This document shows, in pieces, positions 52,924 to 63,847 of a stretch of 64,000 bases of DNA. Both the position numbers and the translations under genes were made by a program. Location of the stretch: assembly GCA_023052935.1 (NCBI GenBank), contig CM041293.1:171607600-171671599 (forward strand), given 5' to 3'. This stretch comes from Piezodorus guildinii (lineage: Eukaryota > Arthropoda > Insecta > Hemiptera > Pentatomidae). The notes beneath the pieces were generated by a model. It was given only the letters and a program-made list of their open reading frames with translations. It had not been told where the DNA came from and searched no databases. Every line of letters starts with the position of its first letter. Position 1 is the stretch's first letter.

Positions 52924-53774
52924 ACTAGCTGTCCCGGCAAACATTGTTTAGCCATATAAATTATTTCTAGGAAATTTTTAGTGTAGAAAAAAAAAACTAA
53001 CTTATTATTAGTGTTAAAGGAAGTGGTATATGAGTGAAAGAGGCATTGAGCGCTGTGAACGATGAGGGAATATAAAAATAACCAAACACCAAACATTAAT
53101 TTATTCCTTAAAATTATATTTATCTTTAATTAATTACGACAGAAACACAAACAAACAATATCAATCTCTTAATGCTATAGCGTGAACAATATGTTTTGTT
53201 AGCCCATCTTTAGCTAACACTAACAAACTGGATGGTTTACCCAGTTGAGAACATGCCCCGTATAATTGTCCATGTGAAAAACATGAGTTACATTGTGATA
53301 GTAAAATGATAATTGTAAAAGTTACTTTAACGCTTGATGCATAAACAATAATAATTTCCAAAAACTGTGAAGGGAGTGAGAGAAGGCTTATTGTCTTTAT
53401 TGGCTTTGGTCCCATCCATACCCGTGCTGTTTACTGGCTGAGAAGTGACACCACGAGATTACCAAGTGATAATTGATCAGTTATCGGAATGAAAAATTAA
53501 TAAATCACGACAATGACTATTAAAAAGATAGGAGTTGGGGATAGAAGGGTGGACAGTAAGGGTTGTGTGAATTTTTTAATGCAACATTCTAAAAAATTAA
53601 TTTTAAAAAAATTGTCCAAAAAATTAAAAAATAATGAAAGGGGTGGACAACTCTACAACACTTAGAGATATGAAAAATATAGCCGATTCTCAGACCTATA
53701 GAATATGCATATAAAATTTCTGAATCATCAAGCCGGTTCGGAGGAGTTGTGACACGAGAATTTTATATATTAGA
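52924..53774 (-). mobile_element. Helitron derivative with helicase C-terminal remnant
   Basis: On the minus strand the 5' end is TCTAATATATAAAATTCTCG (from 53774) and the 3' end is CTAGT (52928-52924), fitting the TC...CTRR termini of Helitrons. Positions 53415-53161 encode 'SHGQLYGACSQLGKPSSLLV' and 'IVHAIALRD', the last conserved helicase motif of Helitron RepHel proteins, where 'GQLYVACSR' is usual. The Rep part and the rest of the helicase are missing. About 850 bp, so it is a non-autonomous, internally deleted copy. Confidence 0.8.
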
Positions 53775-54004
53775 TTTTAACTCTAACACATGTTTTCAGT
53801 CCTGAAGCTGAGTTGAAATGACTATAAAACTTGAAGTATGAGCCAAAAAATGTTTTATCAACAGTTTTAAATTAAGGAAAGGATAGAGAATAACTAATAA
53901 AAAAAATCATGAAAATATAAAAGGTTAAACGGCAAAATTAATTAATATTAGACGGTTTCGAATTTATTGACCATTCTTTGATAAAACTAATAATCAGAGC
54001 GGCG
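53775..54004. other. No feature recognised
   Basis: AT-rich spacer. Confidence 0.4.
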
Positions 54005-54415
54005 TTTTTACAACATTCAAACATTTCACCCGAATTTAGTTTTACATCGATACAGAGAGTTTAATCAAAATCATTGGAGCCGTCATTGGTCATCGTTCAG
54101 ATGGGACGTTAAATAGTATTACCGAGCATGTGCGATGTCAGGCGGTTGTAAAAATCCTGATAGACAAAACTTATCACTCCCACAATATCATCGTCCGAAA
54201 AGCCTAAGTAGTGACGTTAAATGAACGAAGAACGCAACCAAAATACATGATACAAATGGAGCGCCTGTAGTAGCTATCATAAAAACCTTCTAGTCCCAAC
54301 CTTCTAGTAGGGCACGTAAAATGGTAGTCCCGAGCCAATGCGATATCCGCACTCGTCAAAAATCCCCATTCCGATATATCTTGGATTATAAAGTCGCATA
54401 AAGCGACTTATCGCT
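54005..54415 (+). repeat. R1 scrap followed by two decayed SINE1 copies
   Basis: R1 landmark 'gtttaatcaaaatcattgga' near 54058, then a SINE1 from 'cagatgggacgttaaa' to 'agtgacgttaaatgaa' (about 54107-54222), and a more diverged one at about 54255-54415. Confidence 0.6.
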
Positions 54416-55975
54416 GCCTTTAATAAACCATCAAGTTCGTTATACCAAGCTTGTTACAAAGTGGTTTTCCTAAGCATATTATTGTTGAACAGTCTTTGAA
54501 TAACATGATTTAACAAAAATTGTACGACGCGCGGAATATGATTTGCTTTTATTAAATTATAATTTGATTGACCAATTTAAAGCAATTTGCGAAAGGAATA
54601 AAGAAATTATGCAAGCCTGTGGAATGCTTAAACGAAATAACGCGCATATCTATCAGAACTGTTGATCTAGACTGAATCGATCCGATAATGATGTGCTAGA
54701 ATCGAACCCACACGAGGTCCTGTAACCTATTCAAAATGTATTTATCAAAGCCCGGCTATTCAGACGAGAAAGAAGGCACAAAGCGGAAACGATGGCATAG
54801 AGTTAAGGGAAAACTGGCCACCTGTGGATCCACTGCTTAACAGATACACAAAACTCTTAGTGCCTCTATATTATTTATCTGATAGGTGCATGTTCGTCTC
54901 ATATTGTAGATAAAAATCACTCTCCACACAACTTCAGCTTTCTGAAGGATATATTAGTCTAAAAGCTAAGGGCACTTGTATTCCACGGACGGAAGTACAG
55001 CCAGATTCCAGTAACCTGCTTGGGAAGTTGAGACTAGTATGATGCGCGTGGCTAAACAAGAGATCGCTACCTTTAACTTTATTAAGGCCATTATCATAGT
55101 CAAGGTGTTTACATAAAGAGAGGTGGGGTCGATCTAAAAAGGGCAATTTGGAGGTAAATTATTCACGTCACTGGTCCTTTGTTATTGTTATGGTTGTATT
55201 TAGGTCTGAGTAGTAGATCAGTGCGCTGATGAGGTTTTTAGGATTTGTTTTCTTTGTTATTTTATTGTATTATAGTGTTCTTTAACAGTATTAAACTTAA
55301 TACATGTCAGTAAGAACTAGAGATGTTGTGATTTTTATAAAGAATGATAAATTATCAAGGAGAACATTTCACAGGTAGGTTATAGTTGGATATAGAAATG
55401 TTTATAATTGATAGTGCATAATATTAATAGAAACTATACACTTTTCGAATTATTTAAACAATGTAATAAAATATATACATGAAAAAATAAAAATAGGATT
55501 CTTTGGTTGATTTAAAGATGTATACACTCATCTCTTAACTTTTTGTTTTATTTTTATATTTTGATTATATTTTTGGCATAAATAGGTGTATAATTTGTAT
55601 ATGATGCCCTATTAAATGTAAACATAAAATATATTCAAATAATCAGTACTTTAACTTTGAAATGAAGTGTAATTTATTTGGAGACGCATCCTATTTTACG
55701 CAGTTATTTGATCTTGTGTTCAAATCAGAAGTAAAATTAGCTAGTAATTATTATTATTATATTTAACTATTTATTTATAACTATTGAAAGTAGGTTTGAA
55801 TACTAGTGTGTCCGCAAGTTTTTCCCCATATAATATTTTGAAAGTTAGTCTCAACAATTTTGGTAAGAGAGGATAATGAGGCTTCTTATTAGATAAAAAT
55901 TTATTTATCAGATGGTTTTATTTATAGTACAGTTAATCAACCTCAAACAACAAACATTACCTATTAATTTTGAAG
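54416..55975. other. No gene recognised; one tRNA-like scrap near 54690
   Basis: A B-box-like sequence on minus (plus 'agaatcgaacccacac' near 54698) suggests a decayed SINE head. The 70-codon minus frame at 54934-55146 has no known motif. The rest is AT-rich. Confidence 0.4.
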
Positions 55976-56800
55976 AAAAAAAATCTGGTGCGGGCAACAC
56001 ACGACTTTCACTTACCTCCATTTTTAAATTCAATAAAAGAATTTTCAAAAACAGTTAGAGATAAAAATACGTGAAACTATTAAGGAATTAATTAAATTGA
56101 ATTTATATGGAAACAAGTGTTTTATTAAAAAATCTATTATATTATTATCTAAAATAATCAGTTAGTTTTATGTTCATTTCATCAGTCTCTATTAACTTTT
56201 AAAAGCTGTTAATGAAATAATATTTTTTCTAAAATCTTCAGCTTTCCAACAGTATATCTATACATGTATATTACTGCTCTTATGTTCAAAAACGAAAAAT
56301 TGCATTAAAAATTTTTTTTTCCTGTTTTATCCTTTAGTTGGGTATCGAATTTATTCAATTTATATATTAACCTGTTTTTCATCAGCGTTAACAAGATAAT
56401 ATAGTTATTTTTATTGAATCAAAAAAATTAAAGGTACTTTAGGGAAAGAAAATTTAAAATATAACATTTAAGCCCTGTCAGACCATTTTAATCAGAATAA
56501 AACCTACATGATATTAAAGCCCATTAATTAGCAAGCTTAATCAAAATCGTCGGAACCGTTTTTGTGAAAATCGAAAAAAGGTGCAAAATGCATGGTATAA
56601 AGTGCCTCTTCTGGTAAGCTCATATTGATGAAAAAAATTTTGTCACGTCTCGGGCGTATAGTTGTGTTAAATATGAAATTTCAGTTTCATAGGACTTACC
56701 GTTTCCGCCCGGGAGTTACCACATACACACACACACAGACCTTTTTGCGGGACTTGGTTATTTGGTACTTCCCCTTACTATATATAGTGAGTGAAAGTAA
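55976..56800 (+). repeat. R1 dispersed repeat, best full-length copy
   Basis: Runs without interruption from 'tctggtgcgggcaacacacg' to 'tgagtgaaagtaaaaaa', about 825 bp. The end pair 'gactttcacttacc' and 'gtgagtgaaagta' is inverted. It has no coding capacity, a (CA)n patch near 56728, and AT-rich flanks without a clear target duplication. Confidence 0.8.
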
Positions 56801-57254
56801 AAAAATAAGAAGGAAGAAACTTATAGAACGTCCAATTATAATTAACTATTAACTATGTATTACTGATGTGCAAGTGAATTGAATAAGTAATGTATAATGA
56901 ATCGAATAAATTATTGCCATTCTGCTAATACATTTGTTATGTATTTTTTTCCATTCTAAATAAACATTTATTATTTACATCATACATTTTGATTAATCCA
57001 GTCCTTTTTTTTTGTATTAATTTTCTTGTTCCTCCCTATTAAGGTTATTAGTTTTCATTTATGTATTGATTTTTCATCACAAAAGACTCCCAACACATCT
57101 ATCCAAGTAACACAACTAAGACCAATGACGTGAACGAGTTTGAGTTTAATTAGGCACATGTAGGTGTATATCGATACGTAGCAAGTACTCAGGTGCGAAT
57201 TTTTTAATGTGGCGAATACTATAAATCGTCAGTGTAAAATGCATAATTACACAT
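56801..57254. other. No feature recognised
   Basis: AT-rich; contains the left target site of LINE B at its right edge. Confidence 0.45.
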
Positions 57255-57287
57255 AATAGTAAGTATTTTTTTTTTTTTTTTTTTTTT

Positions 57288-57432
57288 AACTTTAAATCTT
57301 TATTCACACCTGTAAATAATACAATGAACAATCAGTGAATGTGCGGTCAATTTTAAGAAACATGGCGTGATAGGCATGAGGGAGAGCAGCACCCAGCGGT
57401 ACCTACTCCTGGCATGAAATTAGTGTATATTA
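57288..57432 (-). other. 3' UTR of LINE B
   Basis: 145 bp with 'gaataaagattt' on the minus strand shortly before the poly-A tract. Confidence 0.8.
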
Positions 57433-60135
57433 CTAAAGGAGAAGGTCTCTCATCCAACTCCTCTTCAGCCTTCTGTAGGCATTTCCTGGCATGAGTGTTG
57501 TGGCCATGTCATTGATTAGTGTGTTAGGGTGACCTTGTAGTTTGTCGTGGAAACGTTTGTAGTGTGTCCGTATGTGCTCATTGACGGTTGGCATCTTAAG
57601 GTCAGTATGTAAAGTTATGTTGCTAACGTACCACGGTGCTTTTGTAATTGTTCTAAACGTTTTAGCCTGAAAGATTTGAAGTTTGTTAATGTGAGTCTTT
57701 TTAGCTGTCCCATATAGCTGTGATGCGTAAGTCCAAATAGGTTTCAATAGGTAAGTATAGGTGTTTAATTTCTGTCGAAGTTTTAGTTTCGAGTGTTTTG
57801 AAAAGAGTGAGTAAAGAAGTCTCAGTCTTTGGTTAAGGGTTTTCTTTTTTTGGTTAATATGCGGGCCCCAAGTCATTCTTCTGTCAAACGTCAAACCAAG
57901 ATAATGTACAGTGTCCGTCTGTGGAATTTGTGTGTTGTCTAAGAAAACGGGAGGACTCGTGTCATGTCGAAGAGTAAAGGTGATATGGTGTGATTTGTCA
58001 TTATTCAATCGGATTTTCCAGAGTTTGAACCAGTCATGTAATTTTATTAGATGTTGTTGTAGGATCTCTGAGGCGTGGGTTGCAATTTTATGTTTTGTTA
58101 AGATCGCCGTGTCGTCGGCATAAGTCGCTGTTAGAATATTGGGGCTGTAAGGTATGTCATGAGTGTAAAGAATGTAGAGTAACGGAGCGAGCACTGCACC
58201 TTGGGGTACTCCTGCTGCGATAGATCTCATGGCAGATAGCTCTGATCCCTGTCGAACGGAGAAAAATCTGTGAGAAAGGAAAGAATGAATAATGAGGTAG
58301 TAAGTAGGCGGAAGGATAGTCTTGAGTTTGAAGAGAAGCCCCTGGTGCCAAACTCTGTCGAAGGCTTGAGCAACGTCGAGAAATACGCCAGTAGTGTATA
58401 ACTTCTGCTCTAGTGCGGTGGATATGTAGTCCGTCACTCTGTGTAGTTGGTGCAATGTCGAGTGATGTCTTCTAAATCCAAATTGATGATCTGGTACGAT
58501 GTCGTTGTTAGTTAGTACATCAAGAAGTCTTTTATGTAGTAGATGTTCGAAAATTTTGGAGCATAGCGGAAGTAAGCTTATTGGTCGGTATGATGAGGGA
58601 GTATTTTTGTCCTTGTTGGTCTTGTGAATCATTGTAATATGTGAGTATTTCCATTGAAGCGGGAATTTGGTTGTCCTCAGTATCGCGTTATAGATTGAAG
58701 TCAGAAACACTAGAGCTTTCCTGGGCATTTGCTGGAGTACCTCAGCGTTAATTAAGTCGTGTCCAGGGGCTTTCTTTTTAGGCAACTTTCTGATTTGTTC
58801 AGCGACTTGAGCGGGTGTAAAGGAAGGAGGAGGTAAGGTCAGTTGTAAAGGTTCATCCAGAGTTTTAAGTACAATTTTATCATGTTCGATGTTGTTGAAT
58901 TCTGTGTGTGGTGTAAAGATAGAAGATAGATATTCGGCGAACAGTTCGGATTTTTCTCCGTCAGCCATGGCCCAGGAGCCATCTTCTTTTCGGAGGGGTG
59001 CAGGCACTTCCCGATGCTTAGTAAGGTTTTTAGTATGCCTCCACAAGCTGCCATCATCAGTCGAAAGGTTACTAATGTAGTTATCATAAGTTGTTCTTTT
59101 AAATTTTGCAATTTGTCGTTTGAGTTCGTTGTTGAGTCGGTTGTAAATTTGTTTGTCTGATGGAAGTCGGTCTGTCTGCCATATTTTCCGGGCTCTTCTT
59201 TTTGCTCTGATCAAATCCCTTATGTACTGTGGATAAATTGGTAGCTTTTCATGTTTTCTTCGTCTAGGAATTGATGAGGACCATGCAGCGTCTTGTAGCT
59301 TCTGTGTGAAGCATTCTACAGCATCCTCAAGCTCTTCTTCATTTTTAATAGCCAAAGGAATGGAGAGAGCAGTATTTAGACAGTTTCTGAACGCATCCCA
59401 ATCCATTATGCCATTTGTGAGAGATGTGTGTTTCTTAGTTACAAGTGGTTCTTCAAATAGTTCTAAATGCAAAAGAGAATGATCAGAGCAAAGATCTGTG
59501 CTCGTACTTATTGTGTGAGGTGTAGTGCGGAGTCCTTTAGTTATGAAAAAATCAAGTAAATCTGGTGTCTTACGTCTAGATGTTGGCCAGTAAGTAGGTG
59601 AGTGTGGTGATATCGTGTCTAATGAAAGTTCGTGAAGGACATACCTGAGATTTCTTCCTCTTGGGGTTGATAATCTAGATCCCCAAGTCGGGTCTTTAGC
59701 ATTATAATCGCCACCTGCGACAAAGCATCTGCCGAGACGTTTGAAGAAGTTACTAAACATCGTGGAAGTCAGGACATATCTCGGAGGGCAATAAACAGCA
59801 GCAAGAGTAATGTTGTGATGTTCAGAGAATAGTGAAATGGCTGTAGCTTGTATGTCAGGTGATATGGGTAATTGCAAAGGATGGTGTTTTAGTGTTGATC
59901 TGATGAGAATAGCAGTGCCTCCGTGTGAAGTATTGTCTGGATGGTCAGTTCTATAGATTTTGTAATCATGAATGTAAAATTTGGATTTTGGTGTAAAATG
60001 TGTTTCAGTGATTAGTGCTATGTCAATTCGTTTCTCGTGTAAATATATGTCTAGTTCTGTCCTATGTTGATTAAGTCCGTTTGCGTTCCATAGTATGATA
60101 GACATGGAGCCTACAGTCATCTGATTAATGGGCAT
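57433..60135 (-). CDS. LINE B ORF2, endonuclease-reverse transcriptase
   Basis: 900 codons from ATG 60135; the frame is open six codons further up but starts with TTG there. The ATG overlaps the end of ORF1 by 11 nt (ATGCCCATTAA); later ATGs at 60120 and 60105 are alternatives just past the ORF1 stop. The APE-like endonuclease has 'SIILWNANGLNQHRTEL', 'LITETHFT', 'GGDYNAKDPTWGS' and 'CSDHSLLHL'. The RT has 'SYRPISLLPLCSKIFEHLL', 'VFLDVAQAFDRVWH', 'GVPQGAVLAPLLYIL' and catalytic YADD at 672-675. The tail has 'KPIWTYASQLYG' and ends 'YRRLKRSWMRDLLL'. No RNase H. All motifs appear intact. Confidence 0.93.
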   Translation of the reverse strand: MPINQMTVGSMSIILWNANGLNQHRTELDIYLHEKRIDIALITETHFTPKSKFYIHDYKIYRTDHPDNTSHGGTAILIRSTLKHHPLQLPISPDIQATAISLFSEHHNITLAAVYCPPRYVLTSTMFSNFFKRLGRCFVAGGDYNAKDPTWGSRLSTPRGRNLRYVLHELSLDTISPHSPTYWPTSRRKTPDLLDFFITKGLRTTPHTISTSTDLCSDHSLLHLELFEEPLVTKKHTSLTNGIMDWDAFRNCLNTALSIPLAIKNEEELEDAVECFTQKLQDAAWSSSIPRRRKHEKLPIYPQYIRDLIRAKRRARKIWQTDRLPSDKQIYNRLNNELKRQIAKFKRTTYDNYISNLSTDDGSLWRHTKNLTKHREVPAPLRKEDGSWAMADGEKSELFAEYLSSIFTPHTEFNNIEHDKIVLKTLDEPLQLTLPPPSFTPAQVAEQIRKLPKKKAPGHDLINAEVLQQMPRKALVFLTSIYNAILRTTKFPLQWKYSHITMIHKTNKDKNTPSSYRPISLLPLCSKIFEHLLHKRLLDVLTNNDIVPDHQFGFRRHHSTLHQLHRVTDYISTALEQKLYTTGVFLDVAQAFDRVWHQGLLFKLKTILPPTYYLIIHSFLSHRFFSVRQGSELSAMRSIAAGVPQGAVLAPLLYILYTHDIPYSPNILTATYADDTAILTKHKIATHASEILQQHLIKLHDWFKLWKIRLNNDKSHHITFTLRHDTSPPVFLDNTQIPQTDTVHYLGLTFDRRMTWGPHINQKKKTLNQRLRLLYSLFSKHSKLKLRQKLNTYTYLLKPIWTYASQLYGTAKKTHINKLQIFQAKTFRTITKAPWYVSNITLHTDLKMPTVNEHIRTHYKRFHDKLQGHPNTLINDMATTLMPGNAYRRLKRSWMRDLLL

Positions 60136-61486
60136 ATAATTGTCTAAGGGCAAGGGTAGTTTGAGAGAGTTGTTGAAGAAGACCGAAGAGGGGCTGAATG
60201 AGATTGTTTAAGTTATTGATAATATTGTATAACTGGCCAGAGGAGTTATCTACCGGCGGGACCGGTAGGGTAGTGCCCCCACTCATACCTGTATATCTGT
60301 GTCGTTGGTGTGGCGCTTGAGCTGGTAGCTGTTGGTGTGGGGCTTGCGATGGTTGTTGCGGCTGTCTCTGGTGCTGTTGGTACTGGGCTTGAGCTGGTTG
60401 TTGTGGCGGTCTCTGATCTTGATGGTCTGGTGCTAGAGCTGGTTGATTCAACTGCCTCTGATGCTCCCGGTCAGTTCTTGGATGAGGTGGCTGAGGTTGA
60501 TTTAGTTGTGGAAGAGGTGGAAACTCATTGAGGGCAGGCGGTGCATGTCTTACTGTTGGAGGTCGCTGAGGAGCGTACTGCTTCGAGCGATGTTTTCGAA
60601 GTTCTTTCAAAGTTTGGCAGCCCCTATAGTTGGCGGGATGAGCGCCATTACAGTTGGCGCAGGTTGCAGCTGTTTCTCTTGGTTTTGTGCAAGCACTGCT
60701 TTCGTGGCCCAGTCCACATCTTACACATTTTGGTGGGTAGTTGCAGTACGTTTTTGTGTGTCCGTACTGCTGGCATCGAATACATTGAGGAATCATTTTT
60801 CTTTTGCGCGGTTCCTCTATTTTTATATGGGTATAGTACAAAAATTCAATGTCAAAGATTTTGTCATTGAATGTTGCTCTTGAGACGTCCACGAAAAACA
60901 TGGGAAGGGGTGTTTTAAATCGTGAAATGACGTTGACAATACTTGTTGCCTCATATCCATATTTGGCCAGTTCTTCTTTTATGGTGGTTAGTGGTGTGCC
61001 GTAGTGTAGGTTTTTGATAACAACTCGTGGACTTTTTTCCTCTGGTAGTTGATATGTGTGGAAGTACGCACCTCCCTTTCTTAAACTAGTCACTAACTTT
61101 CGGTAAACATCTGAGTTTTCAGGGTATACGGTTACTCCCCTGACAGATGTCTTGAGCCTGAAACTGTTTGCCCCTCCCTCATTATGAAGGAATGTTATGA
61201 GTGCAGGGTAATCTTTAACGTCAGATAAATGTATGGGTGGCGGTTTGGTGTTGGTAGGTTGATTAGTTGATGGCTCAGGTTCATCTATTGAGGGTGATAA
61301 CGGTTCGAACCTGTTCTGAGTATTTGTAGGTGGACTAACCTTCATAATTTTCCTGGGGTCTCTTTCTGCAGTTAATTGTCTTTTTCTTCCTGACACAAGC
61401 TCCCAGGAGATATTTTCGTGCTCGATAGCATTATTGGAAATGTCTAAGCCACTGGTTGGAGCACTTGAAGTTGAGGCTTCCGTCAT
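60125..61486 (-). CDS. LINE B ORF1, gag-like RNA-binding protein
   Basis: 453 codons from the first ATG (61486, 'MTEASTSSAPTSG'); the frame is open upstream without an ATG. A central 'RVVIKNLHYGTPLTTIKEEL' RRM-like/PRE_C2HC type domain is followed by three zinc knuckles ('CIRCQQYGHTKTYC', 'CVRCGLGHESSAC', 'CANCNGAHPANYRGC'). A Gln/Pro/His-rich stretch of about 80 residues follows (plus 60290-60530), then a Leu-rich C-terminus ending 'ALRQLYAH'. It should bind and chaperone LINE RNA. The Q/P-rich part is absent from LINE A ORF1 and may be a spacer or oligomerisation region. Confidence 0.92.
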   Translation of the reverse strand: MTEASTSSAPTSGLDISNNAIEHENISWELVSGRKRQLTAERDPRKIMKVSPPTNTQNRFEPLSPSIDEPEPSTNQPTNTKPPPIHLSDVKDYPALITFLHNEGGANSFRLKTSVRGVTVYPENSDVYRKLVTSLRKGGAYFHTYQLPEEKSPRVVIKNLHYGTPLTTIKEELAKYGYEATSIVNVISRFKTPLPMFFVDVSRATFNDKIFDIEFLYYTHIKIEEPRKRKMIPQCIRCQQYGHTKTYCNYPPKCVRCGLGHESSACTKPRETAATCANCNGAHPANYRGCQTLKELRKHRSKQYAPQRPPTVRHAPPALNEFPPLPQLNQPQPPHPRTDREHQRQLNQPALAPDHQDQRPPQQPAQAQYQQHQRQPQQPSQAPHQQLPAQAPHQRHRYTGMSGGTTLPVPPVDNSSGQLYNIINNLNNLIQPLFGLLQQLSQTTLALRQLYAH

Positions 61487-61664
61487 TTTTTCAGTGGGAG
61501 AACCCACTTCACTAAATAAATTTTACTTCTCTTCTTGTTTGCTTGTTCAGCACACAGTTAGGAAGCAAGTTTGTTTGTAAACACTAAATTTTTTCACTTA
61601 AAACATAACAAAAATCGGAAAAAACTAGAGAGCAAACTTATCACAGTTATAACCTTCCGCGTCC
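61487..61664 (-). other. 5' UTR of LINE B with presumed internal promoter
   Basis: 178 bp starting 'ggacgcggaaggttataact' directly at the target duplication. Jockey elements carry their promoter here; I see no certain core motif. Confidence 0.6.
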
Positions 61665-61677
61665 AATAGTAAGTATT

Positions 61678-62212
61678 AAACAAAGTTTGGATTAAATATA
61701 ATTTTTACAACAATTAAATCTTACTTGAGAGACTAACGCCCTCTAGCGTGATTCATGCTAAATAACCTGAATTATATTTAATTGTAAAATTCAAATGAGA
61801 TGAATTATTAAAACCATTTCAGTTTTAATTAGATCAAAGTGGCCTATTTCCGCTCAATGAGCTAACTCAAAAACATAAACAAGTCCCCTGTGGATCATCA
61901 TTAGTCGAGATCGAAGCCTAACACTGATCTTAACAACATTAGTCTACTTAGATCAATTTCTAATCTTCATTAACTACATATATTTCCCCTAATATTTGAA
62001 ATTCGAAGCTGCTAAGCCTTTCTGTAATAACATAGGCTAAGAGTCATAACTTAGTAAACAAACTACCTGATTTAAAAGAAATGGCTAAAACGAGAATGCG
62101 TAGTTACAATAAATGACACGAGATATCGCTAATATGGTGTAAACAAGGAACTCAACAGCTGTTATCTCATTATAACTGTTTGTTATAATTATAATCCCAA
62201 TGAATACAATAT
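61678..62212. other. No feature recognised
   Basis: AT-rich, no ORF. Confidence 0.45.
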
Positions 62213-62705
62213 TAAAAATCTGGTGCGGGCAACACACGACTTTCACTTACCTCGACTTTTAACACCAATTATATAATACTATAAATATACTTCAATTTGA
62301 AAAATATTCTAAGTTGATTTTAATTAAACGTGTATTAATTTTCGTTGGAAACATATGGTTTAGATTAAATAATATAACTATATTAAATTGTCAATCAGTA
62401 ATAAGTTTATTCCCCATTCGTCACTTTATATTACCTTTTACAACTCTCTGTATCAGTTAATATTTTTTCTAAAATCTTTCTCTTTCTTACTTCTATATTA
62501 CTGCTCTTATCAGTTCACCAAAAATTACGTTAGAAAATAATTTTGCTCTTTTATCCTTTAGTTGGTCATCGAATTCCTCCAACTTGTATATTTACCCCTC
62601 CTTCATTAATGTCATTAAGATGATAAGGTTAATCTATTGGAATGTACAAAATTAAAGGTAGTTTAGAGGGAGAAAATTTAAAATATCGGCATTGAAAGTA
62701 AAAAT
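62213..62705 (+). repeat. R1 dispersed repeat, left part
   Basis: Begins 'aaaatctggtgcgggcaac' and is recognisable to 'taaaatatcggcattgaaag', after which it diverges or is truncated. Confidence 0.75.
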
Positions 62706-63847
62706 CAGAATGTGAGCACAAATTGCATTAAAGAGTGAGCATTTTAAGGGTTGCTTATAATAAAACAATAATTGTATGTTTAACCAAGTCAAAACTAGTA
62801 GTTCGACAACTAAAAACATGAGTCAGCTTTAGAAAAAGTGACAAAATACCTTTTGATATGTAAGAAAAGAAAGCAGATATCATTCTAAAATAATTCAGGA
62901 TTATGATTCCAAATGAAAAATGATTATTTATGATTGGTTTACATTTAATAAATCAATTAATTTATCTAATAATGGGGTAAGCTGGTCAATCAGTTGTACA
63001 ATAGTCTTAAAAGTAGTATGAACAAGCAGTAGGTACATGTCAGCAGTACATATTTTATTGTCAGCCGAATCATGTTGAAGTCACAGGGTGTCTAGCAATA
63101 GGGAAAACTGGGAAAAGTTAGGGATTTTAAAAACATATGAAAAAAGTCAGGAAATTTGTATTTTGGTCAGGGAAAATGGTCTCTAGATAACATCCTTTCT
63201 TCTTCACTCAGACTAAAAGTTCCAATATGCCTACTTGTTGTGATGTTACAAATATCATAAAGCGAGTTTTAAAATAAATTCGTAATCATATTTGTAAATA
63301 TTGATTATTACTAACAGCAGTATCCAAGTTCATCATAATTCATTGGTAAGTCAACTTAAACAACTACAATTTCAGCTGGTGTCGGGTAGATATAGTTGAA
63401 TCTTATCTTAAAGTAATTAGTCATTATATATATTTTTAATCTAGTATACCATATTAATTATAATTATTCTTGGTTTTGTCAATTTTCACTGAAAGGTAAA
63501 AGATTTCTTACAATGTGGAAAAGTCAGGGAATCTCTTTGAGCTGATTTGCTAGACACCCAGCAGTCATCTGCTATTAGTAGGTTATTATAAAAAAAAAAA
63601 AAAAACATAAGTAAAAAGGTGGAATAAAATATTCAGAATGAAATTTATTTATAATGCGTTTGGAAGAAAACAAGCCACAGAATATTAATAAAAATAGTCA
63701 CTCATGAAATGAGATAATACAACAACATTCCACTATATAATGCCAATGACTGTCCCTTGATATTAAACATAATATACTCATTATATCTGTTCACGTTTAA
63801 TCCTTACAACAATAAATAGGATGATCAAATAACTCAACGATTACTGG
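62706..63847. other. No feature recognised
   Basis: AT-rich with a poly-A run at 63591-63605; no ORF, no known repeat noticed. Confidence 0.45.

Larger units (their letters stand above)
57268..61664 (-). mobile_element. Jockey-type LINE B, full length, both ORFs open
   Basis: About 4.4 kb on the minus strand: 5' UTR (61664-61487), ORF1, ORF2, a short 3' UTR with 'aataaag' and a 22-base poly-A (poly-T 57266-57287). Perfect 13 bp target duplication 'aatagtaagtatt' at 57255-57267 and 61665-61677. Both ORFs are open and the duplication has no mismatch, so insertion is recent and activity is possible. It is clearly different from LINE A in sequence and in its ORF junction. Confidence 0.95.

Noticed and set aside
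60310..60883. Val/Ala-rich plus-strand proteins
   Set aside because: Antisense to the Q/P-rich and zinc-knuckle part of LINE B ORF1.
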